Source: Enterobacter bugandensis (GTDB lineage: Bacteria; Pseudomonadota; Gammaproteobacteria; Enterobacterales; Enterobacteriaceae). Taken from it: a DNA stretch of 64,000 nt. Shown piece by piece: positions 8,204 to 18,851 of this stretch. Where the stretch lies: positions 3,472,001 through 3,536,000 of the forward strand of contig NZ_LT992502.1 in NCBI RefSeq assembly GCF_900324475.1. Reading direction: 5' to 3'. The notes under the pieces are model-generated. The model had not been told where the DNA came from, made no database searches, and worked only from the letters and a program-made list of their open reading frames with translations. The position numbers were made by a program, and so were the translations under genes. How positions within the stretch are numbered: position 1 is the first letter of the stretch; every line of letters begins with the position of its first letter.

Positions 8204-9337
8204 TCAGACAATGTCGTTCACGTTCAGCCAGCGGCCTTCCCGGTGCGAGAGCGCAATCGCGTCCAGCACGCGCGACACCTTCCAGCCCTCTTCGAAGTCC
8301 GGCCACATCGGCGCGTCGGCGGCAATCCCGTCCACCAGATCGCGCACCTCCACCGTTTTTTGATCGTTAAAGCCAATTCCGTGGCCTGCGCCCATGCAGA
8401 ACGCGGCGTAGTCCGGGTGCGCCGGGCCGACGAGCAGCGTGCGGAACCCCTGACGGTTCACCGGATCGTCATGCAGATAGAGCTTTAGCTCCGCCATGCG
8501 CTCCTGAGTGAAGCTGATGGCGCCCTTCGTCCCGGTGATCACGTACGAGAGCCCCATCTTGCGGCCGCAGGCGACGCGGGAGGTTTCAATGACACCCTGC
8601 GCCCCGCCCGCGAAGCGCACCATCGCGTGGGCCTGATCCTCGTTTTCCACCGCAATCATCTCTGACGATCCGGCCTTCGCCGGGCGCGCCGGGACCACGA
8701 TCTTCAGATCGCCGCAGACCTGCTCGATATCGCCCACCAGGTACTGAGCCATATTGACGATATGCGCCGCGAGGTCGCCCAGCGCGCCCAGCCCGGCGGT
8801 CTCTTTAAAGCAGTGCCAGTGGATGGGCGACAGCGGGTCGGCCATATAGTCTTCGTTGTGGGTGCCGTAGAAGTGGATCACCTCGCCAATCTCGCCGCGG
8901 GCGATAATCTCCTTCGCCAGCTGCGCCGTCGGGTTCTTCATGTAGTTGAACCCCACCAGCGTTTTCACCCCGGCCCGCTTCGCGGCGTCGACCATCTCGC
9001 GCGCATCATGGGCGTTGAGCGCCAGAGGCTTCTCCGAGTAGACGTGTTTGCCGTGGCGGATCGCCTCCAGCGCCATCTCTTTATGCAGGTGGTTGGGTGA
9101 GCAAATATCCACCACGTCAATGGCCGGGTCGGCCACCAGTGCCCGCCAGTCTCCCGTTGAACGGTTAAAGCCAAACGCCTGCGCGCGCTCTGCCGCCAGC
9201 TCCGGCGTGACTTCCGCCACCATCTCGCGCACCAGCCTGCCGCGCAGGTTGAACACCGTCGGGGCCTGGGCATAGGCGATAGCGTGCGCCTTGCCGATAT
9301 ACCCGGTGCCAATCAATCCAATACGAACCTCTTTCAT
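8204..9337 (-). CDS. Gfo/Idh/MocA-family oxidoreductase of the inositol cluster
   Basis: A 377-residue NAD(P)-dependent dehydrogenase, distinct from IolG of this cluster. It has the Rossmann motif GLIGTGYIGKAH near the N-terminus, the EKP motif (YSEKPLALN) and a C-terminal alpha/beta domain. ATG at 9337 is preferred over the GTG at 9349 because GAGGATCGTG directly precedes it as a binding site and the protein then starts MKEVRIGLIG. The permease stop overlaps the upstream alternative, so the genes are tightly coupled. It probably oxidises another inositol isomer or derivative; the substrate cannot be settled from sequence. Confidence 0.85.
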   Translation of the reverse strand: MKEVRIGLIGTGYIGKAHAIAYAQAPTVFNLRGRLVREMVAEVTPELAAERAQAFGFNRSTGDWRALVADPAIDVVDICSPNHLHKEMALEAIRHGKHVYSEKPLALNAHDAREMVDAAKRAGVKTLVGFNYMKNPTAQLAKEIIARGEIGEVIHFYGTHNEDYMADPLSPIHWHCFKETAGLGALGDLAAHIVNMAQYLVGDIEQVCGDLKIVVPARPAKAGSSEMIAVENEDQAHAMVRFAGGAQGVIETSRVACGRKMGLSYVITGTKGAISFTQERMAELKLYLHDDPVNRQGFRTLLVGPAHPDYAAFCMGAGHGIGFNDQKTVEVRDLVDGIAADAPMWPDFEEGWKVSRVLDAIALSHREGRWLNVNDIV

Positions 9338-9345
9338 CACGATCC

Positions 9346-10374
9346 TCACAGTGCGCCGCGACGGCTCTTGGCGTAGGTATCAAACGCCACCGCCAGAACG
9401 ATAATTAACCCGGTGATAATCTGCTGGTAGTAAGCCGAGACGTTCATCAGCACCAGACCGTTAATCAGAATACCCATGATGATGGAGCCGATAATGGTGC
9501 CGCCGATGCGCCCGTAGCCGCCCATCAGCGAGGTACCGCCAATCACCACCGAGGCGATGACGCGCAGCTCAAAGGAGATCCCGGCCACCGCCTCGGCGCT
9601 CCCCAGACGCGCGCTCAGGATGAAGCCCGCCAGCCCGGCCAGACAGCCGATCAGCACGTAGACGCTGACGAGCACGCGCTTGACGTTCACCCCTGCCAGG
9701 CGCGCCGCCTCCGGGTTGCCGCCGATGGCGTAGACGAAGCGGCCCCAGCGGGTTTTATGCAGCGCCAGATAGCCGCCGACGGCGACGATGGCGAAGATCC
9801 AGATCGGAATGGAGATGCCGAGCAACTCCCCGCGTCCCCACCAGCGGTAGCCAGGGTCGAAACCGGCAATCGGCGCGCCGTCGTTGATCACCAGGGTCAG
9901 GCCGCGCCAGATGGTCATCCCGCCGAGGGTGACGATAAACGGCGGCAGACGCAGGCGGGTGACGCCCAGGCCGTGCAGGAAGCCAATCGCCGTGCCCATC
10001 GCCAGACAAATCCCCAGCCCGATCAGCCAGCTCATGCCGCCCCAGGCGTTCGGGTCGACGGTGGTGAAGTTATCGCCCTTAATGACGTACGCCGCGGTCA
10101 TGGCGCACACCGCCAGAATGGAGCCCACGGAGAGGTCGATCCCGGCGGTCAGAATGACGAAGGTCATCCCCACGGCCATGATCCCGTAGATGGAGACTTC
10201 GGTCAGGATGTTGAAAATGTTGCGTTCAGAGAAAAAGTTACTGTTCTGCGACTGGAAGAAGATCAGCAGCAGGATCATGAAAATCAACACCCCGAAGCGC
10301 TCGAAGAAGGCGATGGGATCGATGCGTCCGGCGCGTTTGACCGGGGCCTGCGTTTTAGAAATCATCTGCGTCAT
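9346..10374 (-). CDS. Sugar/inositol ABC transporter permease
   Basis: A 342-residue RbsC-type permease of the CUT2 family with about eight to ten membrane segments. Family marks include TAGIDLSVGS (about 80-90) and GYGRIGGTIIGS. It would form a homodimeric channel with the adjacent ATPase for periplasmic-protein-dependent import. Start ATG at 10374 follows CGGAGTTTCTC. It lies 11 bp after the ATPase gene. Location in the iol cluster suggests inositol import; related rhizobial systems are named IatP. Confidence 0.88.
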   Translation of the reverse strand: MTQMISKTQAPVKRAGRIDPIAFFERFGVLIFMILLLIFFQSQNSNFFSERNIFNILTEVSIYGIMAVGMTFVILTAGIDLSVGSILAVCAMTAAYVIKGDNFTTVDPNAWGGMSWLIGLGICLAMGTAIGFLHGLGVTRLRLPPFIVTLGGMTIWRGLTLVINDGAPIAGFDPGYRWWGRGELLGISIPIWIFAIVAVGGYLALHKTRWGRFVYAIGGNPEAARLAGVNVKRVLVSVYVLIGCLAGLAGFILSARLGSAEAVAGISFELRVIASVVIGGTSLMGGYGRIGGTIIGSIIMGILINGLVLMNVSAYYQQIITGLIIVLAVAFDTYAKSRRGAL

Positions 10375-10385
10375 GAGAAACTCCG

Positions 10386-11933
10386 TTATGCCGCGTTCAG
10401 GGCGTTGTGGTTGATGGCCATCATCGTCATCAGCCGTTCTTCGTTAGCGTCGTCACCGTGGATCTCGCCGGTCACCCGGCCTTCGCTGAGGGTGATGATC
10501 CGGTCAGACACCGCCATCACTTCAGGCAGATCGGAGGAGATCACGATCACCGCCACGCCCTTTTTCGCCATGTCAAACAGCACCTGGTGCACTTCCGATT
10601 TGGTCCCCACGTCGATGCCGCGCGTCGGCTCATCGACGATCAGCACCCGCGGGTTGAGCGCCATGCAGCGCGCGAGGATCACCTTCTGCTGGTTACCGCC
10701 GGAGAGCTTGCGCACCTCCTGCGCGCTGTTGACCATTTTGATCTGCAGGGCCTGCCGGTAGGACTCAATCAGATCGTCCTCTTTACGGGTGTTCACAAAC
10801 CAGCGCCACTGCAGCAGCGAGGAGAGGCACGAGAGCGACAGGTTGTCGCGAATCGACAGTCCCAGCACCGCCCCCTCTTTTTTACGGTCTTCGGGCACCA
10901 GCGCCACGCCCTGGTCGAGGGCATACAGCGGGTCGCGCGGCTGGTACGGCACGCCGTCCAGCTCAAAGCTCCCGGAGGTAAAGGCGTCTGCGCCAAACAG
11001 GCAGCGGGCCACCTCGGTGCGTCCCGCGCCCACCAGCCCGGCAATCCCTAAGACCTCCCCGGCATGGACGTGGAAGCTGATGTCGTGCAGGGCGATGCCG
11101 TGCGGATCCAGCGGCGGCTTTTCGCGGCTCAGCCCCTTCACCGCCAGGCGGACGGGTTTGTCTTGATGATGGGTTTCGCTGGCGGGGCGACGGTTAAAGG
11201 CCACGTCGCGCCCGACCATCAGGCGGATCAGCTGTTCGACGTTGGTCTCCGCCACCGCGCCGGTGCCGGTGAAGCGGCCGTCCTGAAATACGGTGAAGCG
11301 ATCGCAGAGCTGAAAAACTTCGTGCAGGCGGTGGGTAACGTAAATAATGCTCACGCCGCGGTTTTTAAGCTCCCGCACCACGCGGTGCAGGCTTTCCACC
11401 TCGCTGTCGCTCAGCGCGGCGGAAGGTTCGTCCATGATGATCAGGCGAGCGTTGAGGGTCAGCGCCCTGGCTATCTCCACCATCTGCTGCTGGGCGACGC
11501 TCAGACGGGCGACAGGCGTGGTCGGCGCAACGTTTAGCTGCAGGTAATCGAGAATGACCTGCGCCTCCTGATTTACCGCCCTTTCGTCGACGATCAGGTT
11601 CCGTTTACGCGGCTCGCGCCCGAGAAACATGTTTTCCGCGACGGTCATGTTGGGCAGCAGGTTGAATTCCTGATAGATGGTGATAATGCCCTTGTTCTGC
11701 CGTTCCACCGGGGAGTCGTCCACCGGCAGCATTTCGCCGTTGAACCAGATATCCCCGCGGGTTTGCGGCTGCGCGCCCGCAAGCGCCTTCAGCAGCGTGG
11801 ATTTTCCCGCTCCGTTTTCCCCCAGCAGGGCGTGGATCTCCCCCGCGCCGACGGTCAGCTGGGCGCTGCTTAGCGCCCAGACGCCGGAAAAGCTTTTTGC
11901 CAGGTCGGTCACTTTCAGTAAGGGTTGCGACAT
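10386..11933 (-). CDS. Sugar/inositol ABC transporter ATP-binding protein
   Basis: A 515-residue RbsA/MglA-type ATPase with two ABC cassettes. The first has Walker A GENGAGKST, signature LSVAQQQM and Walker B IIMDEPSAALS. The second has the degenerate Walker A GLVGAGRTEV, an intact LSGGNQQK signature and LIVDEPTRGID, the usual asymmetry of this family. ATG at 11933 (MSQPLLKVTD) is chosen because GAGGAGGAGC precedes it; an in-frame start 18 bp upstream lacks a binding site. It powers import with the permease and the binding protein. Confidence 0.9.
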   Translation of the reverse strand: MSQPLLKVTDLAKSFSGVWALSSAQLTVGAGEIHALLGENGAGKSTLLKALAGAQPQTRGDIWFNGEMLPVDDSPVERQNKGIITIYQEFNLLPNMTVAENMFLGREPRKRNLIVDERAVNQEAQVILDYLQLNVAPTTPVARLSVAQQQMVEIARALTLNARLIIMDEPSAALSDSEVESLHRVVRELKNRGVSIIYVTHRLHEVFQLCDRFTVFQDGRFTGTGAVAETNVEQLIRLMVGRDVAFNRRPASETHHQDKPVRLAVKGLSREKPPLDPHGIALHDISFHVHAGEVLGIAGLVGAGRTEVARCLFGADAFTSGSFELDGVPYQPRDPLYALDQGVALVPEDRKKEGAVLGLSIRDNLSLSCLSSLLQWRWFVNTRKEDDLIESYRQALQIKMVNSAQEVRKLSGGNQQKVILARCMALNPRVLIVDEPTRGIDVGTKSEVHQVLFDMAKKGVAVIVISSDLPEVMAVSDRIITLSEGRVTGEIHGDDANEERLMTMMAINHNALNAA

Positions 11934-11981
11934 CGGTCTGCTCCTCCTCATGTTGAGCCGCCAGAGGCGGCTCGGGACATA

Positions 11982-12911
11982 TCAGTTACCGGCCTCACCG
12001 ATACGCTCAGCCTGCTGCAGGTTCTCTTTGGTGATAAGCGTTGGCGGGTAGTCGGCCCCGGTGATGGCTTTCTTCTCGCGCACGTTGGCCACCAGCTGGC
12101 TCATCGCCGTCTGCACCGCAAAGCCCGGACGCTGATCCGCCGTTACCGCCAGCCAGCCGTCGCGCACGCGGGCCAGCGCTTCCGGCACCGCATCAAAGCC
12201 GGTCACGAGGATTTCACCCGGCTTCACGCCCTGGCTCTGCAGGGCTTCAATCGCACCCAGCGCCATATCGTCGTTGGCGGAGAGGATCACCTGCGGGCGT
12301 TTCGGTAGCGAAGGCAGCACGCTTTCGACGATGCGCATCCCTTCGGAACGCATCCAGTTGCCGGTCTGATCGGCGACGATCTTGTACTTATCCCCGCCCG
12401 CCTTCAGGCTGTCGCGGATCCCTTTGGTGCGTTCAATATTGGAAGAGGAACCCGGCTGGCCGGTGAGCAGGATGATCTCTGCCCCGTCGGGGAATTTGGT
12501 TTTGACGAAGTCGCCAATCGCCTGGCCGCCTTTGTAGTTGTTGGCGCCAAAGTGGGGCACTTTCTTCTGGCTGTCGACGGAGCGGTCAAGGGTGACCACC
12601 GGCAGCTTTGCATCCTGAATTTCATCCACCGCGCTGGAGACCGCGTTCACGTCGTTCGGGGAGACGATAAAGCCCTGCGCCCCGCGGGTGATTGCGTTTT
12701 CCAGGTCAGCCACCTGCTTGGGTGAACTGCCCTGCCCGTCCAGTACCTGAAGCTTCACGCCCATCTCTTTCGCGGCTTTCACCGCCGTACGCTGCATGTG
12801 AACCTCAAACGGCATGGCCAGGTTTGGCGTACTGAAAACAATCTGCTCGTTTTCGGCGAGGGCGGCCCCGGACGTCATGGCGATGAGGGCGGCTAAGATC
12901 AGTTTTTTCAT
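11982..12911 (-). CDS. Periplasmic sugar/inositol-binding protein
   Basis: A 309-residue type-1 periplasmic binding protein of the ribose/galactose-binding class. The signal peptide is MKKLILAALIAMTSGAALA with likely cleavage before ENEQ. The mature part has the two-lobed pattern with ANDDMALGAIEALQ and GFDAVPEALA near the ligand hinge. The start is the ATG at 12911; the open frame continues upstream into iolG sequence in another reading frame but without signal peptide features. It delivers substrate to the permease and ATPase encoded next, 48 bp downstream. Confidence 0.9.
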   Translation of the reverse strand: MKKLILAALIAMTSGAALAENEQIVFSTPNLAMPFEVHMQRTAVKAAKEMGVKLQVLDGQGSSPKQVADLENAITRGAQGFIVSPNDVNAVSSAVDEIQDAKLPVVTLDRSVDSQKKVPHFGANNYKGGQAIGDFVKTKFPDGAEIILLTGQPGSSSNIERTKGIRDSLKAGGDKYKIVADQTGNWMRSEGMRIVESVLPSLPKRPQVILSANDDMALGAIEALQSQGVKPGEILVTGFDAVPEALARVRDGWLAVTADQRPGFAVQTAMSQLVANVREKKAITGADYPPTLITKENLQQAERIGEAGN

Positions 12912-12942
12912 TATTATGTCTCTCTGTGTAGGGTTGTTGTGT

Positions 12943-13929
12943 TTAGAGGACGATCTCGCGCTGGCTACGCAGCGACTCCAGCGCTTTATCCGCGAGGTAC
13001 AGCGCACGTTCACCATCATCGCCGCTGCAGTCAGGCACCGCTTCGCCGCGCAGGACCGCAACAAAGTGTTCCCATTCCGCGGCGTAAGCGGATTTGTAGC
13101 GCTGCAGGAAGAAGTGTTCCGGCAGCGCGCTGGTGCAGCCCTGTTTGCCGTAGTGCTGCACCTGGTTTTCCAGAATATTGCCGGCGCACAGCAGCCCTTC
13201 GGAGCCGTGCAGCTCCAGGCGCTGGTCGTAGCCGTAAGAGGAGCGGCGGCTATTGACGATGGTCGCCATCGCGCCGGAGGCATATTTCAGAACGATAAAC
13301 GCGGTATCGATATCCCCCGCCTCGCCAATCGCCGGGTCCACCAGGTTACTGCCCTGGGCATACACCGACACCGGCTCTTCGCCCATGATGAAACGGGCCA
13401 TGTCGAAGTCGTGAATGGTCATATCGCGGAACATGCCGCCGGAGACGCGCACGTACTCCGCGGGCGGCGGAGACGGGTCGCGGGAGATGATCAGCAACGA
13501 TTCCGGCTTGCCGATGCGCCCGGCCTGGGCATCGGTTTTCACGCGGCGGAACTGCGGGTCAAAGCGGCGGTTAAAGCCGATGAACAGCGGCACGTCGTAC
13601 TCTTTAACCACTTTCAGGCAGTCGCGCACGCGGGCGAGGTCGAGGTGTACCGGCTTTTCGCAGAAGATAGCCTTGCCGTGGCGGGCGGCCATTTCAATCA
13701 GATCCGCGTGGGTGTCGGTGGCGGAGGCGATCAGCACGGCGTGAACGTTAGGGTCGGTCATCGCCTCACTCACGCTCTGCTGGCGGGCCTGATACTGTGC
13801 GGCGAGACGGGTGGCAAATTCCTGATTCGGGTCAACCACGGACCAGAGCGTGGTCGCGCCGTGGCTGGCGATGTTAGCTGCATGTACCTGGCCAATTCGG
13901 CCAGCGCCCAGTAAAGCAATGTTAAACAT
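12943..13929 (-). CDS. iolG: Inositol 2-dehydrogenase IolG
   Basis: A 328-residue Gfo/Idh/MocA protein that oxidises myo-inositol to scyllo-inosose with NAD+, the first step of the pathway. The Rossmann motif is LLGAGRIGQVHA (residues 7-18). The EKP motif has Lys92, and DMTIHDFD supplies Asp169 and His173, which by spacing match the catalytic Asp and His of the B. subtilis enzyme. GGGAGCCGTT precedes the ATG. It is first gene of the unit that continues with the ABC transporter, oxidoreductase, iolC, iolE and iolB. Confidence 0.93.
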   Translation of the reverse strand: MFNIALLGAGRIGQVHAANIASHGATTLWSVVDPNQEFATRLAAQYQARQQSVSEAMTDPNVHAVLIASATDTHADLIEMAARHGKAIFCEKPVHLDLARVRDCLKVVKEYDVPLFIGFNRRFDPQFRRVKTDAQAGRIGKPESLLIISRDPSPPPAEYVRVSGGMFRDMTIHDFDMARFIMGEEPVSVYAQGSNLVDPAIGEAGDIDTAFIVLKYASGAMATIVNSRRSSYGYDQRLELHGSEGLLCAGNILENQVQHYGKQGCTSALPEHFFLQRYKSAYAAEWEHFVAVLRGEAVPDCSGDDGERALYLADKALESLRSQREIVL

Positions 13930-13973
13930 AACGGCTCCCGGTGTTGATGAATGCTGTGAACTAACGACCCTAT

Positions 13974-13992
13974 AAATAAAACATTTATTTCA
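13974..13992 (-). promoter_or_regulatory. Candidate IolR operator upstream of iolG
   Basis: AAATAAA-ACA-TTTATTT (13974-13990) is a perfect 7-3-7 inverted repeat 45 bp upstream of iolG. Read on the minus strand, TGAAATAAATGTTTTA (13992 to 13977) matches TGAAACAAATATTCCA at 17735-17750 in the iolA-iolR region at 12 of 16 positions. A motif shared by the two iol promoters is expected for IolR. Inference. Confidence 0.5.
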
Positions 13993-14099
13993 TTTTTATA
14001 AATAGTGAAAATTATGTTTTTGAGTGCGGGTTAACACTTTTGAGATGTATGAGATAATTTTTGTTATCAATCTCACAACATGAAAGAAGGTACTGCTCA

Positions 14100-14194
14100 C
14101 CCCTCACCCCGGCCCTCTCCCCAAAGGAGCGAGGGAGAAAAGAGTGCACCACCCCATCCCCTCTCCACTTTTGGGAGAGGGTTAGGGTGAGGGG
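14100..14194. repeat. Long GAGAGGG-type inverted repeat
   Basis: The left arm CCCCTCACCCCGGCCCTCTC (14100-14119) and the right arm GAGAGGGTTAGGGTGAGGGG (14175-14194) are near-complementary and flank a 55-base spacer. Shorter relatives with the same CCCTCTCCC/GGGAGAGGG core are at 62124-62160 and 63845-63867. It sits between the iolD 3' end and the iolG promoter. Confidence 0.8.
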
Positions 14195-14229
14195 AAAATG
14201 AAATGAAAATTTCGTTAAGACAGGAAAAC

Positions 14230-16155
14230 TCAATACTGACGGGCTTTTTTCACCTGCGCCTGCGTTTGCTCCGCGGCCTCACGCACGGCAGACGACTCTG
14301 CCACCTGCGCGTCACCGGTTCGCCACCACGAGGCGTAGTCATGGGTCATGGTCTTCGGCAATACCTTGATGTCCAGCAGCGTCGGGCCCGGATGGGCGCG
14401 TGACGCCTCAAGCGCCGCCAGCAGGCTCTGCTCGTCGTTCACCCGCCACGCGCGACAGCCGTAGCTTTCCGCGTTTTGCGCAAAATCGACTTTCACCAGC
14501 TGCCCGTCAAGCCGCCCGGTTTCCGGGCTGCGATGGCGGTTTTCCGTGCCGAAGCTGCCCATCCCGTGCCCCATCTGCAGGTTGTTAATGCAGCCGAAGC
14601 TGGCGTTATCAAACAGCAGAACGGTGACCTTAATGCCCTCCTGCACGGCGGTTTGCAGCTCGGAGTGCAGCATCATGTAGGAGCCATCCCCCACCATGGC
14701 GTAAACCGGCTGCCCGGGGCGGGCGAGCTTCGCGCCGATGGCCGCCGCAATCTCGTAGCCCATGCAGGAGTAGCCGTACTCCAGGTGATAGCTGTCCGGC
14801 GTTTTGACCTGCCAGAGGCGCTGTAAATCTCCCGGCAGCGAACCGGCCGCGCCCACCACGATGGCGTTATCTTCCACATGCTGATTGATCAGCCCCAGCA
14901 CCCGCGTCTGGGTCAGGCGGGTGTTGAGCGTCTCGCCGTATTCCGTCAGCTGCGCGTCCAGATGCCCCGCCACTTCGGGCGCGTCGTCCGGATGCCACTG
15001 GCGATCCCACAAGCGGCGGCACTCATCGCGCCACGCGGATTTCGCCTGGGCGATCGCCTCTCCCCAGCCGCTGCGGTAATCGCCGAGCGCGTGGGTTAAG
15101 GCCTGGAGCCCGGTTTGGGCATCGGCAATCAGCGCGGTGGCGTCCAGCTTCAGGGCGTCAAACTCGGCCACGTTCAGCAGCAGGAATTCGACGTCCGGGT
15201 GGGAAAAGAGCGCCTTGGAGCCGGTGGTAAAGTCGGTCAGGCGCGTGCCGACGCCAATCACTAAGTCAGCCTGTGGCGCGAGCTGGTTGGCGGCCATTCC
15301 GCCCGTCACTCCTACGCCGCCGAGGTTAAGTGGGTGGTCACTTACCAGCGCCCCCTTCCCGGCCTGCGTTTCGGCAAACGGCAGCTGCAGCGTCTCGACA
15401 AATTCGCGAAACGCCTCATGCGCGCCGGAGTAACGCACGCCGCCGCCGCACACCACCAGCGGACGGCGCTTGCGGGCGATCAGCGCCCGCGCCTGCGCCA
15501 GTCGCTGCGGATCGGGCGGACGGCGTTCGATGTGGTGCACCCGACGCGCGAAGAAGCTTAGCGGGTAGTCCCACGCTTCCCCTTGCACGTCCTGCGGCAG
15601 ACAGAGGGTCACCGCTCCGGTATCTGCGGGGTCAGTAAGCGTTCGCATCGCGCTTAGCATGGCGCTCATGAGCTGCTCGGGGCGGTTGATGCGGTCCCAG
15701 TAGCGGGAAACCGGACGGAAGCAGTCGTTGGTGCTGATGCTGAGATCGTGATACTGCTCGATCTGCTGCAGCACCGGGTCCGGCTGGCGGCTGGCGTAGA
15801 TATCACCCGGCAGCAGTAAAAGCGGGATGCGGTTCGCCGTGGCGGTGGCCGCTGCCGTGACCATATTGGCGGCGCCCGGCCCGACTGAGGAGGTGACGGC
15901 AAAAATGCGCTGGCGGCGGTGCTGTTTGGCGAATCCCGTCGCCATGTGGGCAATGCCCTGCTCGTTGCACCCCTGCATGATTTTCAGATGACCGGGATCC
16001 TGCTCCAGCGCCTGGCCAATACCCAGCACGTTGCCGTGCCCAAAGATCGTCGCCACGCCCTCCACAAAGGGCGTTTCGTTGCCGTCAACGCTGACATACT
16101 GTTGATTCAGGAACCGGACCAGCGCCTGGGCCATGGTCATACGTTCGGTTTGCAT
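14230..16155 (-). CDS. iolD: Trihydroxycyclohexadione hydrolase IolD
   Basis: A 641-residue thiamine-diphosphate enzyme that opens the ring of 3D-trihydroxycyclohexane-1,2-dione to 5-deoxyglucuronate. It has the three-domain TPP-enzyme layout: Pyr domain with catalytic Glu65 ([11 protein letters not shown]), a central domain, and a PP domain with GDGS at 489-492 followed by the DNASFG segment near 516-521. The start ATG at 16155 follows AGGAGGTATT. It begins 11 bp after iolA stops, so iolA-iolD is one unit. Length is usual for the family. Confidence 0.94.
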   Translation of the reverse strand: MQTERMTMAQALVRFLNQQYVSVDGNETPFVEGVATIFGHGNVLGIGQALEQDPGHLKIMQGCNEQGIAHMATGFAKQHRRQRIFAVTSSVGPGAANMVTAAATATANRIPLLLLPGDIYASRQPDPVLQQIEQYHDLSISTNDCFRPVSRYWDRINRPEQLMSAMLSAMRTLTDPADTGAVTLCLPQDVQGEAWDYPLSFFARRVHHIERRPPDPQRLAQARALIARKRRPLVVCGGGVRYSGAHEAFREFVETLQLPFAETQAGKGALVSDHPLNLGGVGVTGGMAANQLAPQADLVIGVGTRLTDFTTGSKALFSHPDVEFLLLNVAEFDALKLDATALIADAQTGLQALTHALGDYRSGWGEAIAQAKSAWRDECRRLWDRQWHPDDAPEVAGHLDAQLTEYGETLNTRLTQTRVLGLINQHVEDNAIVVGAAGSLPGDLQRLWQVKTPDSYHLEYGYSCMGYEIAAAIGAKLARPGQPVYAMVGDGSYMMLHSELQTAVQEGIKVTVLLFDNASFGCINNLQMGHGMGSFGTENRHRSPETGRLDGQLVKVDFAQNAESYGCRAWRVNDEQSLLAALEASRAHPGPTLLDIKVLPKTMTHDYASWWRTGDAQVAESSAVREAAEQTQAQVKKARQY

Positions 16156-16166
16156 AATACCTCCTG

Positions 16167-17672
<1,506 letters not shown>

Positions 17673-17964
17673 CCTTAACCTCTCGCTGTTGATACGTGAC
17701 TGTTACCTGAACGCTGTGTACAGGACACTATATATGAAACAAATATTCCATTTTAAGTTGAAATAAAATAAATGATGATTATTGTGATCAAGGATGGATT
17801 TTTATGTTTACAGCCAGCAACACTGACGCTGCGTGCGCTATTAAGGGATTTCGGGCGAGGAAATGACTGAAGCTTCTGTTTCATTTTTGCTGCCAGATGG
17901 ATGGCCGACATTTAAAAGACGCGGTTTTGCGTTTAGAATCATCAGACTGTATTTGGGGGATAAC
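17673..17964. promoter_or_regulatory. Divergent iolA-iolR promoter region with candidate IolR sites
   Basis: This 292-base region separates iolA and iolR. It has two motif copies: TGAAACAAATATTCCA at 17735-17750 and TGAAATAAAATAAATG at 17759-17774. Both share TGAAAYAAA with the element upstream of iolG. A TGTGATCA near 17783 looks like half of a CRP site, but the second half is missing. The part 17863-17964 is open in the iolR frame but is not taken as coding. Confidence 0.55.
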
Positions 17965-18795
17965 ATGACGACAGCAACCAGCCTGAACGAACTGCAGCAG
18001 CAAATCCGCGATCGCTACGATAGCCTGAGCAAGAGGCTGCAGCAGGTCTCCCGCTACGTGCTGGATAACACCAACAGCGTGGCCTTTGATACGGTTGCCG
18101 TCATTGCCGAGCGCGCCGACGTGCCGCCTTCGACGCTGATCCGCTTTGCTAACGCCTTTGACTTCACCGGCTTCAACGAAATGAAACAGCTGTTTCGCAT
18201 GAACCTGGTGGAGGAGACGGCCAGCTACAGCGACCGCGCGCGGCTGTTCCGCGAAATGGAGAGCGAGGCCGTGCCGGAAACGCCGCTCGATATTCTGCAG
18301 GAGTTCGCCCGCTCGAACGCGCAGGCGCTACAGCAGCTGGCCGCCCGCGCCGAGCCGGAAATGTTGGAGCGCGCGGTACAGCTGCTGGCCGACGCCGACA
18401 CTATCTACATCGCCGGACTGCGCCGCTCGTTTAGCGTCGCGGCCTACCTCACCTACGCCCTGAGCCACCTGGAGTGCCGCCCTATCCTGCTCGACGGCAT
18501 GGGCGGGATGCTGCGCGAGCAAATCAGCCGCATTAAGGCGCGCGACATCGTGGTGTCGATCAGCTTCTCGCCATACGCGGAAGAGACGGTGATGGTCAGC
18601 GAAACCGCCGCCAGCGTCGGCGCCCGGCAGATCGTGATTACGGACAGCCAGATAAGCCCGCTGGCAACGTTCAGCGATCTCTGCTTTGTGGTGAAGGAGG
18701 CGCAGGTGGATGCGTTCCGGTCTCAGTCGGCAACGCTGTGCCTGGTGCAGTCGCTGGTGGTGGCGCTGGCGTATCGGTTGGGCGAAGGGAAATAA
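17965..18795 (+). CDS. iolR: RpiR-family inositol regulator IolR
   Basis: A 276-residue RpiR/MurR-type regulator. Residues about 5-80 form the helix-turn-helix domain (VAVIAERADVPPSTLIRFAN), and residues about 125-260 form a SIS sugar-phosphate-binding domain. The ATG at 17965 is chosen because GGGGGATAAC precedes it; an ATG at 17863 would add 34 residues without a binding site. In Salmonella an RpiR-type IolR represses the iol genes until an intermediate accumulates; the same role is inferred here from the adjacent cluster and the shared motif at the two iol promoters. Confidence 0.9.
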   Translation: MTTATSLNELQQQIRDRYDSLSKRLQQVSRYVLDNTNSVAFDTVAVIAERADVPPSTLIRFANAFDFTGFNEMKQLFRMNLVEETASYSDRARLFREMESEAVPETPLDILQEFARSNAQALQQLAARAEPEMLERAVQLLADADTIYIAGLRRSFSVAAYLTYALSHLECRPILLDGMGGMLREQISRIKARDIVVSISFSPYAEETVMVSETAASVGARQIVITDSQISPLATFSDLCFVVKEAQVDAFRSQSATLCLVQSLVVALAYRLGEGK

Positions 18796-18801
18796 GGCAA
18801 T

Positions 18802-18830
18802 AAAAAACCCCCTGCGCAGGCAGAGGGTTT
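18802..18830 (-). terminator. guaA intrinsic terminator
   Basis: AAACCC-C-CTGC (18805-18815) pairs with GCAG-A-GGGTTT (18820-18830) around a four-base loop. On the minus strand the stem is followed by a T run, so it should end guaBA transcription. On the plus strand, after iolR, it lacks a T run, but the stem may still act on both transcripts. Confidence 0.8.
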
Positions 18831-18851
18831 GGGTGTTAATTCAGAGGGAAA

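Larger units (their letters stand above)
13930..14229. other. iolG upstream region
   Basis: This 300-base gap lies between the iolG start and the iolD stop, so it must hold the promoter of the iolG unit and the 3' end of iolD. It contains the candidate IolR operator at 13974-13992 in an AT-rich stretch (13970-14010) and the long inverted repeat at 14100-14194. No gene was seen. Confidence 0.7.

Noticed and set aside
12912..13283. N-terminal extension of the inositol-binding protein
   Set aside because: The extension lies in iolG sequence in another frame, and the real product begins with a clear signal peptide at 12911.
17776..17800. CRP site near iolA-iolR
   Set aside because: Only one TGTGA half is present; the expected second half at the right spacing is not there.
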